64,000 nt of DNA from Iodobacter sp025352645 (GTDB taxonomy: Bacteria > Pseudomonadota > Gammaproteobacteria > Burkholderiales > Chitinibacteraceae). The position numbers were made by a program, and so were the translations under genes. Positions within the stretch are counted from its first letter, which is position 1. Each line of letters starts with the position of its first letter. The stretch covers positions 1-64,000 of the forward strand of contig NZ_JAWQUO010000003.1 in the NCBI RefSeq assembly GCF_033446605.1. Direction: 5' to 3'. The notes under the pieces are model-generated. The model was not told the DNA's origin. It ran no database searches and saw only the letters and a program-made list of their open reading frames with translations. Below are positions 1-7,939 of this stretch, piece after piece.

Positions 1-117
1 CAGCCCCTTTTGCATCTGGATTGGGTTGATTGCCATGACGACCACTCCAAAAAAGAACGTTCGTTCACCTTAGGCCTTTTAGGTGGTTTGAGCAAGGAGG
101 TTGAGCAAGAGACATAA
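1..117 (+). CDS. C-terminal end of an unidentified protein (partial)
   Basis: Reading frame 1 is open from the first base to a TAA at 115-117, giving the last 38 residues of a protein that begins outside the window. The tail is hydrophilic and ends in Glu-Val-Glu-Gln-Glu-Thr. I do not recognise the family. It is convergent with the TDT transporter gene, whose stop codon follows at once. The fragment is short, so an open frame by chance is possible. Confidence 0.4.
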   Translation, partial: QPLLHLDWVDCHDDHSKKERSFTLGLLGGLSKEVEQET

Positions 118-933
118 TCAGGAATGGCTAAGCTTAAATAGCGCGGTAGAACCAATCACCAGCGGAAAAGTAAATGCGGCATAGCCTGGTGAAAAAGGCA
201 GACCGAGTAGCTTGAAAAAGGCGATATAAATAATCCCAGTCATCAAGAGCGCAATCCCAAATAATACGGCCACAATCAGCAGCGATGGCTCGGCAGTCAT
301 TGTTAGATAGCCAGCAAGGGAAAGGCTGGCAGGAGCCGCCAAAATAGCGATGGTGGGCTTGGCTGCATCAGGCACTTCGTAGCTAAAGATCAAACGGTAG
401 AGCATCAGCGGCAACATCACAGCGTAGCAAAATATCCCAAACCACAATAAGCCATTGGCAAGGGCCGCAAACTGCCCGCCGGGGAAAGCCACATCGGCCA
501 CGATAATACCCACTGGCGGTACAAACCAGCTTGGCAGCATATGATGGATTTCAAAGTCTTTAGCACGGTGCCAGATAAACATCACCAGAAACGCCATATG
601 CAAGATGACGGCAAACAACCAAAGCCCCTCTGCAAAGTTAACATCAAAGCTGCTCAACGCCTTGGAAACCACCATCGTCGCCATGGCAAAAGTGGGTACC
701 ACGCTGCCAACCACAGGATGTGCTAAATCTTTCTGTAATAAACGGGGGTGAAGTGCAAATTTGAAAGCTAAGATCAGTAATAACAACGCTGCAATGGCAG
801 CTCCAAGTAATTGGGCGTAACCATGAAATTCACCGCCGTTTTCCCAACACCATCCTAGGCTAGCAATCCCCAAGGCAAGCCCTGCCATTGGTGTAGGGGC
901 TGCGGCGAGTAATTGACGAGTTCGAGTAAACAT
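118..933 (-). CDS. TDT/SLAC1-family transporter (TehA-like)
   Basis: This 271-residue protein is almost wholly hydrophobic, with about ten predicted membrane segments. Its start, with PTPMAGLALGIASLGW near residue 13, is typical of the tellurite-resistance/dicarboxylate transporter family, which includes TehA, sulfite exporters and SLAC1-like anion channels. It should sit in the inner membrane and move a small anion; the substrate cannot be read from sequence. It is transcribed divergently from a LysR gene 95 bp away, and such pairs commonly form a regulator-target unit. Family assignment is firm, substrate unknown. Confidence 0.85.
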   Translation of the reverse strand: MFTRTRQLLAAAPTPMAGLALGIASLGWCWENGGEFHGYAQLLGAAIAALLLLILAFKFALHPRLLQKDLAHPVVGSVVPTFAMATMVVSKALSSFDVNFAEGLWLFAVILHMAFLVMFIWHRAKDFEIHHMLPSWFVPPVGIIVADVAFPGGQFAALANGLLWFGIFCYAVMLPLMLYRLIFSYEVPDAAKPTIAILAAPASLSLAGYLTMTAEPSLLIVAVLFGIALLMTGIIYIAFFKLLGLPFSPGYAAFTFPLVIGSTALFKLSHS

Positions 934-959
934 AACGGCCTTCTTGCTGCTGACAATAT

Positions 960-1028
960 AAATAGAATAACGCCCAGCTATTGTTTATCATATCTAAATG
1001 ATTTGAATGAGGCGTTTAGCAAAACAAT
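960..1028. promoter_or_regulatory. Divergent promoter region with LysR-type palindrome
   Basis: The 95-bp gap between the TDT gene and the LysR gene contains ATCAT-N6-ATGAT, an interrupted dyad of the size and T-N11-A type bound by LysR regulators. This would let the LysR protein control both itself and the transporter. The call rests on the palindrome and position only. Confidence 0.35.
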
Positions 1029-1910
1029 ATGAAGCTCACTCTGCAGCAGCTAAAAACCTTCGCCGCTATTGCCCGTTATGGCAATTTGGGTATGGCCGCC
1101 AATGAGCTATGCCTTAGCAAGGGCGCGGTTTCGCAATCTTTGCAAGAGTTAGAGCGCCAGCTGGCAACGCCGCTGTTTGATCGGGTGCATCCACGCCTGC
1201 AATTAAATGCAGAAGGTAAATTATTACAACCCGTGGCGGAAGAATTACTCGCCCGAGTGTTAGATATTGAAACCATGTTTGCTAGCGATAGCGAGCCCGT
1301 TGGCCAGCTGCGCCTTGGAGCTACCCAAACCATCGGCAACTATCTGCTCCCTATTTTGCTGGCTCGTAGCGAGCAGACCACCACGCCACGCATATCGATT
1401 GCCAATACCCATATCCTGAGCCATGCGCTGGCCCATTTTGAACTAGACCTCGCCTTAATCGAAGGTGAAAACCACCACCCCGATCTAATCGCTGATCCTT
1501 GGCTGCAAGATGAAATGTGCATTGTGGCAGCAGCAACTCATCCTTTAGCGAATCAAGATGAGCTGGCCATATCAGCATTAAGCGGCGAAACATGGGTGCT
1601 GCGTGAGCCTATGTCAGGTAATCGGGAACAATTTGAGCAACTAATCCAGCCACAGCTCAGCACTAGCCGAATCGGGCTAGAGCTCAATACCCTAGAGGCG
1701 GTGATGTTGGCGGTGGAGCAGGGCTTAGGCATCAGCTTTATATCCAAGCTGGCAGCCCAAGATCGTATCAATAACGGGCGATTAGTATGCCTAGCCATGC
1801 AGCAACGCTTCCCACGCCAGCTTTACCTTGCGTGGCATAGACAAAAATATCACTCCACAGCTTTACGCCGATTTATTCAGTTTTGTAAGGATGAGGCGGG
1901 GATGATTTGA
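1029..1910 (+). CDS. LysR-family transcriptional regulator
   Basis: This 293-residue protein has the LysR N-terminal winged helix-turn-helix at about residues 3-62, with the typical AVSQSLQELERQLATPLFDR-type recognition region, followed by a two-lobed effector-binding domain at about 90-290. The length is usual for the family. It probably controls the divergent TDT transporter gene. The inducer is unknown. The start is the first ATG and leaves the HTH in its normal place near the N-terminus. Confidence 0.9.
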   Translation: MKLTLQQLKTFAAIARYGNLGMAANELCLSKGAVSQSLQELERQLATPLFDRVHPRLQLNAEGKLLQPVAEELLARVLDIETMFASDSEPVGQLRLGATQTIGNYLLPILLARSEQTTTPRISIANTHILSHALAHFELDLALIEGENHHPDLIADPWLQDEMCIVAAATHPLANQDELAISALSGETWVLREPMSGNREQFEQLIQPQLSTSRIGLELNTLEAVMLAVEQGLGISFISKLAAQDRINNGRLVCLAMQQRFPRQLYLAWHRQKYHSTALRRFIQFCKDEAGMI

Positions 1911-1927
1911 CTGAGGTTACACAACGG

Positions 1928-1985
1928 AAACCCAGATCTTGAACCACGGAGGGCAAAGAGAGCACAGAGTTTCACGGAGAAAAGT
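1928..1985. repeat. CCACGGAG palindromic repeat, copy A (left arm only)
   Basis: This copy has the left arm AAACCCAGATCTTGAACC followed by CACGGAGGGCAAAGAG and a TTTCACGGAGAAAA end. The matching right arm seen in other copies (for example 37851-37947) is missing, so this is a solo arm or a truncated copy. It is one of six related loci in the window. Confidence 0.75.
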
Positions 1986-2059
1986 ATTTATATAAGTGCT
2001 ATTTGGCTATGAATTTTTTAGCTTTTTCAAACTCAAAAATTTTATAGCTTATCGCCATT

Positions 2060-2300
2060 CGTGGCACGGAGCTTAAATCCCCCCTTGAAACACGCCGTAG
2101 CGAGGAACAAGCGGGGCGGGGTTTCGGCAAGGGAGCGAGGCAGCGAGCCAATCCCGCCCGCCGCCGACTCGATTGTCCGCAGCGAAGGGGCCTTCGTGTT
2201 TCGTGGGGTCGCCTTCTTTGGCTTCGTTTCTTGGCGAAGCAAGAAAGGAAGGCCTCGCGGTGGCTACCGCTCCAAAATCAATGTGCCGAAGGCGCTAAAA
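2060..2300. repeat. GC-rich intergenic element with nested hairpins; no gene seen
   Basis: The 516-bp gap between the LysR gene and the SulP gene holds repeat copy A and then this GC-rich block. It contains the dyad TTTCTTG-gcgaag-CAAGAAA within an outer GCCTTC/GAAGGC pair near 2209-2254. Overlapping open frames on both strands give basic, low-complexity products with no recognisable domain, as expected for an interspersed non-coding repeat. I infer a degraded repeat rather than a gene. Confidence 0.45.
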
Positions 2301-2426
2301 AGATTTTTTTTGTATTTTGGTTCGCAAATATGGCGAGCAACCCGCCAGACTTTGGTATGAAATACTGTGAAAACGGCGGCTTGCACACGCCCTGCATACA
2401 GCTCAATAAACAAACAGGATTCGGCA

Positions 2427-4190
2427 TTGAACAAATTCTTTCTACACACCATCCCTGGGCTGGCCGTATTTCTTAACTACCCACGGGACAGTTGGCGACA
2501 GGATTTGCTGGCGGGATTATCGGTGGCGTCCGTCGCGCTGCCAGTGGGCGTGGCCTATGCCCAGCTGGCGGGGATGAGCCCAATTGCTGGTCTTTACGCC
2601 AGTATCTTGCCCATGGTGGCTTACGCGCTGTTTGGCTCTTCACGGCAATTAATCGTTGGGCCGGATGCCGCCACCTGCGCGATGGTGGCCTCCACTTTGC
2701 TGCCATTAGCCGCTGGCAATTCTGAGCTGTATATCTCGCTTTCTGTAGCCTTAGCGCTGATTACCGGGCTGTTTTGCCTGTTGGCTAGCCGCTTTAAGCT
2801 GGGGTTTCTGGCCGACTTTTTATCCCCGCCGATCTTGGCTGGCTTTTTAAATGGTGTAGCAATCAGCATTGCGCTAGGGCAGCTAGGCAAACTGCTTGGT
2901 TTTACTTTTCAAAAACACGATTTTATTGGCCGGATTCTCGAGCTGCCAGATCGCCTGCCCGAGCTTCATCCAAGCACCGCCCTGATCGGCCTTGGTACGC
3001 TGTTAGCGATTCAAATTATTAAACGCCTACTGCCTAAGCTGCCCACCGCCCTTATTGCCATGGGCCTTGCTGCGCTGGTGATTTTTAGCCTTAATTTGCA
3101 AGCTGCAGGCATCGCCGTGATTGGCCTATTGCCTGCTGGATTACCCACCTTGCACTGGCCCACTATTCCCAGAGCCCATCTGGGCGAATTACTTGGCGCA
3201 GGGGCGGGGCTGGCGCTGATCAGCTTTAGCAGCGCTATTCTGACGGCCCGCAGCTTTGCCGCCAAAAACCGCTATGAGATCGATGCAGACAGGGAATTTA
3301 CCGCGCTAGGCATGGCCAATATTGCAGCAGCTTTTTCACAGGGCTTTGTGATAAGCGGTGCGGATTCTAGAACGGCGGTGAATGATAATGCGGGCGGTAA
3401 AACGCAAATGGTAAGCCTAGTCGCGGCGGCGGCCATCGCCATTGCCATCGCGCTATTTACTACCCCGCTGCAATATGTGCCCATTGCCGCGCTGGCCGCC
3501 GTGCTAATTACCGCCTCATTTGGGCTGATGAGTTTTGCCAATTTTATTTATTTTCGCCAAGCCAGCCGTGGCGAATACGGCATTGCCATCCTTACCGTGA
3601 TTGGCGTGGCCTGCGTAGGCGTGATGCAAGGCATGCTGTTTGCCGTGTTAATGGCCACGCTTCGGTTGATTATTAAACTCGCGCGGCCACACGAAAGCCT
3701 GCTGGGCGTTTACCCAGGCAAAAACAGCTTTCACGATTTATCTCACCACCCCGGCGCTGCGCCAATTGATGGCATGCTGGTGTATCGCTTTGATGCCTCG
3801 CTTAATTTCTTTAACGCCAATTACTTCCGCCAGCGGGTTTTATCTTTGGCCGATGGTGCCTCGCCCCGTGTTTCGTGGGTGGTGCTGGATACCGTGCCGA
3901 TTAATCAAATTGATATCGCGGGCATCGAAGCGATTATTATTTTGCAAAGAGATTTAAAAGAGCGTGGCATCGCACTGGCGCTATCAGGGCGCAAAACACA
4001 AACCGAGTTTATTGCCGCCCGCCACCATAAGCTGGATGAATTACACGCCAATTTTCTGATTTTCTCCAGCTTAAAACAGGCTTACCGCGCCTTTAGGCAG
4101 CAAGTGCTGATACGTACTGAAACGACGCAAACTGCTGCTCAATTGCCGCTAAGGTGGCAGGCTGAGGAAAATGAAGCTGCGCAGAGTTAA
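2427..4190 (+). CDS. SulP-family anion permease with STAS domain
   Basis: The protein has the SulP pattern: a membrane core of about 10-14 segments over roughly residues 20-400, including AYAQLAGMSPIAGLYAS early on, and a cytoplasmic STAS domain at about 430-550. SulP proteins import sulfate, bicarbonate or other anions. I chose TTG at 2427 because AGGA lies at a good distance (2415-2418); an in-frame GTG at 2367 would add 20 residues but has no ribosome site. The 3' end overlaps the convergent nrdG gene by 98 bp. The substrate is not predictable. Confidence 0.85.
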   Translation: MNKFFLHTIPGLAVFLNYPRDSWRQDLLAGLSVASVALPVGVAYAQLAGMSPIAGLYASILPMVAYALFGSSRQLIVGPDAATCAMVASTLLPLAAGNSELYISLSVALALITGLFCLLASRFKLGFLADFLSPPILAGFLNGVAISIALGQLGKLLGFTFQKHDFIGRILELPDRLPELHPSTALIGLGTLLAIQIIKRLLPKLPTALIAMGLAALVIFSLNLQAAGIAVIGLLPAGLPTLHWPTIPRAHLGELLGAGAGLALISFSSAILTARSFAAKNRYEIDADREFTALGMANIAAAFSQGFVISGADSRTAVNDNAGGKTQMVSLVAAAAIAIAIALFTTPLQYVPIAALAAVLITASFGLMSFANFIYFRQASRGEYGIAILTVIGVACVGVMQGMLFAVLMATLRLIIKLARPHESLLGVYPGKNSFHDLSHHPGAAPIDGMLVYRFDASLNFFNANYFRQRVLSLADGASPRVSWVVLDTVPINQIDIAGIEAIIILQRDLKERGIALALSGRKTQTEFIAARHHKLDELHANFLIFSSLKQAYRAFRQQVLIRTETTQTAAQLPLRWQAEENEAAQS

Positions 4191-4806
4191 TCAAAGCAGG
4201 CTCAATACAACCAGTGGGCCTGAAGGCTTGCAATACGTAGCGCCGCACCCCGGCGGCGCTTAGTTTCTGAGCAAGGGCAATCAGCTCATCCTCGCTATGC
4301 AGGCTAGGATGGATGGTGCTGCGGCATTCCAGCGCCACCTTGCTCGCCAATAGCAGCTTTAATGCGGCACTGGCTACAGCACCACTTCCTACTACCGTGG
4401 TGATCTCTTCGTAGCGCATAAAATCGCTTTTAATATCAAAGCCCACCCAATCCAAATAGGGCAGGCATTCCTGCAAACGCTTGGGATAAGCGCCACCGCT
4501 ATGCAAGCCAATTTTAAAGCCTAGCGCTTTTACAGCGCACATCATTTCAGGCAAAAGCGGCTCGGTAAGAGGCTCACCACCCGAAAAAACCACCGCGTCC
4601 AAAAGACCACGGCGGGTTTTTAGCCAGATGAGGATTTCATCCCACTGTGGTGCTGCATCGTGCTGCTCACGCGCTTGTAAATGCGGATTATGGCAATAGC
4701 CACAGCGCCAAGGACAGCCCGCCAAAAAGATCACACAAGCCAGCTCGCCAGGGTAATCGCAGCTAGAGAACGGCACCAAGCCGCCAATCTTGGGCGCGGG
4801 CTTCAT
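4093..4806 (-). CDS. nrdG: Anaerobic ribonucleotide reductase activating protein (radical SAM)
   Basis: NrdG uses a [4Fe-4S] cluster and S-adenosylmethionine to put the glycyl radical on NrdD. The cluster motif CPWRCGYC is visible with cysteines at residues 31, 35 and 38. I chose ATG at 4806, which overlaps the stop of the upstream glycyl-domain gene (TAATG) and implies translational coupling; an ATG at 4824 would overlap that gene further and add six residues. At 237 residues it is longer than E. coli NrdG but normal for the Pseudomonas-type form. Its 3' end overlaps the SulP gene tail to tail. Confidence 0.93.
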   Translation of the reverse strand: MKPAPKIGGLVPFSSCDYPGELACVIFLAGCPWRCGYCHNPHLQAREQHDAAPQWDEILIWLKTRRGLLDAVVFSGGEPLTEPLLPEMMCAVKALGFKIGLHSGGAYPKRLQECLPYLDWVGFDIKSDFMRYEEITTVVGSGAVASAALKLLLASKVALECRSTIHPSLHSEDELIALAQKLSAAGVRRYVLQAFRPTGCIEPALINSAQLHFPQPATLAAIEQQFASFQYVSALAA

Positions 4807-4985
4807 TATTGAACGGTATGACATTCGTTAAAAAACTGCCGTTCTTTAAACTCGCCCTTCTTACCAATATTAAAACTACTCACCGGCCGGTGATAACCCA
4901 TCACCCGTGTCCAGACCTCGCAGCGAGTGCGTTCTTCATCCTTAAGCTCTGGGGCCAGCTTGGTTTGAACCGATAAATCACTCAT
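4806..4985 (-). CDS. nrdD: Separate glycyl-radical domain of class III ribonucleotide reductase
   Basis: This 59-residue protein contains RCEVWTRVMGYHRPV followed by FNIGKKGEF, which is the C-terminal glycyl-radical segment of NrdD. The RVxGY motif places the radical glycine at residue 30. The large NrdD encoded upstream ends before this segment, so the two products together make one complete enzyme. The start has its own ribosome site (AGGAAAAAATC before ATG). It lies 165 bp downstream of the catalytic gene, with a palindromic repeat in the gap, and its stop overlaps the nrdG start. It should dock on the NrdD barrel and receive the radical from NrdG. A short NrdD-like gene may be known in other beta-proteobacteria; I cannot check. 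Confidence 0.85.
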   Translation of the reverse strand: MSDLSVQTKLAPELKDEERTRCEVWTRVMGYHRPVSSFNIGKKGEFKERQFFNECHTVQ

Positions 4986-5017
4986 GATTTTTTCCTATTA
5001 AGTTTGATTAAGATTTG

Positions 5018-5139
5018 AACCCAAATCTTTAACCACGGAGTTAAGGAGAACACAGAGTTACACGGAGGAAATCAAAACAAGGTTTTCTCCGTGAAACTCC
5101 GTGTCCTCTGTGTTCTCCGTGGTTCAAGATGTGGGTTTT
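5018..5139. repeat. CCACGGAG palindromic repeat, copy B (both arms)
   Basis: The left arm begins AACCCAAATCTTTAACCACG at 5018 and the right arm ends with CCGTGGTTCAAGATGTGGGTTT. The two are near-perfect inverted copies around a short loop. The element fills the gap between catalytic nrdD and the glycyl-domain gene, within what is presumably one transcript, where it would form a long RNA hairpin. Confidence 0.85.
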
Positions 5140-5150
5140 GAAAAATACTT

Positions 5151-7145
5151 TTAACTCGGCACACAACACTTCTTTGCCAGCAACTCGCTATCGCACTTTG
5201 GGCAAAACTCGTGGTGGCCGCTTAGGTAGCCGTGTTTCGGGCAGATAGAGAAGGTAGGCGTGATGGTGATATAGGGCAGGCGGTAGTTAGTTAGCGCTTT
5301 TTTCACCAGCGCTTTGCACGCTGCGGGGCTAGAAATCGCCTCGTTCATATACAGATGCAGCACCGTACCACCAGTATATTTACGCTGTAATTCCTGCTGA
5401 CGGCCTAGCGCTTCAAATGGGTCATCGGTAAAGCCCACTGGCAGTTGGCTGGAGTTGGTATAGAAGGGCTGCTCTGCCGTACCTGCTTGCAAAATATCGG
5501 GATAAAACTTTTTATCTTCTTTGGCAAAACGATAAGTCGTGCCTTCGGCGGGTGTGGCTTCTAAGTTATAAAGATGGCCGGTTTCTTCTTGAAACTCGCT
5601 CATTTTGGCGCGGATATGATCCAGCAGGCGGATGGCTAAGGCGTAGCCTGCTTCAGAGCTGATATCGTCCTGATCATCGCTAAAATTGCGAATCATTTCG
5701 TTAATACCATTCACCCCAAGCGTGCTGAAGTGATTACGCAGCGTGCCTAAGTAACGCTTGGTATAGGGGTAAAGTCCACTATCAATTAAACGACCGATTA
5801 GTTTGCGTTTAATTTCTAAAGACTGCTTAGCCAGCTCCATCAGCGTATCAATCCGCGCTAAGAGGCCCGCTTCATTGCCTTTAAACTCGTAACCAATCCG
5901 CGCGCAGTTGATGGTCACCACACCTAGCGATCCAGTTTGCTCGGCAGAGCCAAATAAGCCATTACCGCGCTTTAACAGCTCGCGCAGATCAAGCTGCAAG
6001 CGACAGCACATCGAGCGCACCATATGCGGCTCTAGATCTGAATTTAAGAAATTCTGGAAATAGGGCAGGCCATACTTAGCGGTCATTTCAAACAAAAGAT
6101 CGGTATTGGGGTGATCCCAGGCAAAATCTTTAGTGATGTTGTAGGTGGGAATCGGGAAAGTAAACACCCGCCCCAGCGCATCGCCTTCCATCATCACTTC
6201 GATATAAGCGCGGTTAATCATGTCCATTTCAGTTTGCAGATCGCCATAGCTAAACGGCATTTCCTTACCGCCCACATAGGGAATTTGTTCGCGCAAATCT
6301 TCTGGGCAGATCCAATCGAAAGTCAGATTGGTAAATGGCGTTTGCGTGCCCCAGCGGCTGGGTACATTCAGGTTGTAAATCAGCTCTTGGATATACTGCT
6401 TTACCTGTGTGTATTGCAGATTATCGGCACGAATAAATGCCGCCATATAGGTATCAAACGAGCTAAATGCCTGCGCACCCGCCCATTCATTTTGCAAAGT
6501 ACCTAAAAAGTTAACAATCTGGCCAATGGCGGCAGAGAAATGCTTAGGCGGTTTGGCTTCTACCTTGCCCGGCACGCCATTAAAACCCTCTTGCAATAGG
6601 CGGCGTAAAGACCAGCCTGCGCAATAGCCCGAAAGCATATCTAAGTCATGAATATGCATGGCACCAGAGCGATGCGCCTCGCCAATTTCTGGTGGATAAA
6701 CATGGCTTAGCCAGTAATTGGCTATCATCTTGCCGCTGGTATTTAAAATTAGCCCACCCAAGCTCCAGCCCTGATTGGCATTGGCATTTACCCGCCAATC
6801 TGATTGATCCAGATATTCATTAATCGACGATTCAACATCCACCACGGTGCGCACGTCCGAGCGCAAACGCGCATGTTGGCTGCGATAAACAATATAGGCA
6901 CGGGCAGTTTTTAAATAATGATATTGCAGCAGCGCTTCTTCAGCCTGATCCTGAATCTGCTCAATGGTGGGAGTTAAATCACCGCGTAAACGGCTACTGA
7001 CCAGCGTGCTTAAACGCAGCGCCTCTGCTTCATCAAACTCACCGGTGATCCGGCTGGCATTTAATAAAGCAAGGCGGATTTTATCAGCATCAAATGGCAC
7101 GATGCGGCCATCGCGTTTCAGCACATATTGCGGGTATATGGTCAT
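5151..7145 (-). CDS. nrdD: Anaerobic ribonucleoside-triphosphate reductase, catalytic chain lacking the glycyl-radical segment
   Basis: This 664-residue protein reduces ribonucleotides to deoxyribonucleotides without oxygen. An ATP-cone regulatory domain occupies about residues 1-95 and the ten-stranded barrel about 110-600. The C-terminus has a zinc-site pattern with Cys635, Cys648 and Cys651 (CPKHGYLSGHHEFCPKC) and two more cysteines at 660-661. The chain stops just after this, so the RVxGY glycyl-radical loop that normally follows is absent and is instead encoded at 4806-4985. Expression should be anaerobic and dNTP-responsive, given the FNR and NrdR sites upstream. Confidence 0.95.
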   Translation of the reverse strand: MTIYPQYVLKRDGRIVPFDADKIRLALLNASRITGEFDEAEALRLSTLVSSRLRGDLTPTIEQIQDQAEEALLQYHYLKTARAYIVYRSQHARLRSDVRTVVDVESSINEYLDQSDWRVNANANQGWSLGGLILNTSGKMIANYWLSHVYPPEIGEAHRSGAMHIHDLDMLSGYCAGWSLRRLLQEGFNGVPGKVEAKPPKHFSAAIGQIVNFLGTLQNEWAGAQAFSSFDTYMAAFIRADNLQYTQVKQYIQELIYNLNVPSRWGTQTPFTNLTFDWICPEDLREQIPYVGGKEMPFSYGDLQTEMDMINRAYIEVMMEGDALGRVFTFPIPTYNITKDFAWDHPNTDLLFEMTAKYGLPYFQNFLNSDLEPHMVRSMCCRLQLDLRELLKRGNGLFGSAEQTGSLGVVTINCARIGYEFKGNEAGLLARIDTLMELAKQSLEIKRKLIGRLIDSGLYPYTKRYLGTLRNHFSTLGVNGINEMIRNFSDDQDDISSEAGYALAIRLLDHIRAKMSEFQEETGHLYNLEATPAEGTTYRFAKEDKKFYPDILQAGTAEQPFYTNSSQLPVGFTDDPFEALGRQQELQRKYTGGTVLHLYMNEAISSPAACKALVKKALTNYRLPYITITPTFSICPKHGYLSGHHEFCPKCDSELLAKKCCVPS

Positions 7146-7183
7146 TTTTCCCCACCTAGATCAAGGTAGAATATTTTCACAGA

Positions 7184-7199
7184 CCACAATATATGGTGT
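7184..7199 (-). promoter_or_regulatory. NrdR box 1 upstream of nrdD
   Basis: Read on the minus strand, the site is ACACCATATATTGTGG, close to the NrdR consensus ACACWATATATWGTGT. NrdR represses ribonucleotide reductase genes when dATP/ATP is high. It pairs with a second box whose centre is 32 bp away, the usual three-helical-turn spacing. Confidence 0.8.
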
Positions 7200-7215
7200 T
7201 TAAAGCATCAATGTT

Positions 7216-7231
7216 TAACTAGATATAGGGT
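7216..7231 (-). promoter_or_regulatory. NrdR box 2 upstream of nrdD
   Basis: Read on the minus strand, the site is ACCCTATATCTAGTTA, matching 13 of 16 positions of the NrdR form ACACTATATCTAGTGT. The spacing from box 1 fits cooperative NrdR binding on one DNA face. Confidence 0.75.
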
Positions 7232-7233
7232 AT

Positions 7234-7247
7234 TTGACGGTAATCAA
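7234..7247. promoter_or_regulatory. FNR/ANR-type box
   Basis: TTGAC-GGTA-ATCAA differs at one position from the FNR consensus TTGAT-N4-ATCAA. It is about 90 bp upstream of the nrdD start and fits anaerobic activation. It lies just beyond the modB stop and directly next to NrdR box 2. Confidence 0.75.
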
Positions 7248-7258
7248 AAAATTACAGG

Positions 7259-7939
7259 CTAAGCCTTGCCATGCGAATCTGCATAACGCCTTAGCCCTGC
7301 AATCACCAAGACCATCAAGGCGGCAATAATCAATAATGCAATGGCATATTGATGTGCGCTGGCGTAATCCAGCCTTTGAGTAGCATCAAATAGCGCAATG
7401 GATGCAACCCGCGTTTCGCCTGCGATATTGCCACCCAACATCAGCACCACGCCAAATTCGCCCACGGTATGGGCAAAAGAAAGCGCTGCGCCGCTATAAA
7501 TACCATGCCTTGCAGCGGGCAACACCACGCCCCAAAACACCTTGCTTGCCGATCCACCTAAGGCACGGCCTGATTCGATTAGCTCAGGGGAAACACCACG
7601 TATCGCTGTTTGGATAGGTTGCACAGCAAAAGGCAGGCTGTAGAGAATGGAGCCCACCACTAGGCCACTAAAGCTAAACGCCAGCGGCTGGCCAAAGATA
7701 GCAACCCACCAAGACCCTGCCAAGGCTTGCGGTGCAAAGATCTGCAGCAGATAAAAGCCAATCACGGTGGGCGGCAATACGATGGGAAGAGTGACGATGA
7801 TTTCTAGCAACAGCACCCAGTTGCTGCGGCATTCACACAGGCAGCGCGCCAAAATAATACTAATCGGCAAAAGGCACAGCGTGGTAACGCCCGCCAACTT
7901 TAGCGTTAACCATAAGGTGGCAAAAAGCTCTGGGCTCAA
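7259..7939 (-). CDS. modB: Molybdate ABC transporter permease
   Basis: This 226-residue membrane protein has five to six hydrophobic segments and the ABC-permease EAA loop region (ESGRALGGSASKVFWGVVLP). It forms the inner-membrane channel for molybdate. Its start overlaps the modA stop by four bases (ATGA), so the two are translationally coupled. The expected ATPase gene modC does not follow; the next gene downstream is nrdD with its own promoter. Confidence 0.92.
   Translation of the reverse strand: MSPELFATLWLTLKLAGVTTLCLLPISIILARCLCECRSNWVLLLEIIVTLPIVLPPTVIGFYLLQIFAPQALAGSWWVAIFGQPLAFSFSGLVVGSILYSLPFAVQPIQTAIRGVSPELIESGRALGGSASKVFWGVVLPAARHGIYSGAALSFAHTVGEFGVVLMLGGNIAGETRVASIALFDATQRLDYASAHQYAIALLIIAALMVLVIAGLRRYADSHGKA

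Noticed and set aside
2061..2360. Hypothetical 99-residue basic protein
   Set aside because: Low-complexity product within a structured GC-rich repeat, with other open frames overlapping; no motif or ribosome site.
4986..5150. Programmed read-through or frameshift joining the two nrdD parts
   Set aside because: The small gene has its own ribosome site and the 165-bp gap holds a palindromic repeat with no sign of a slippery site.
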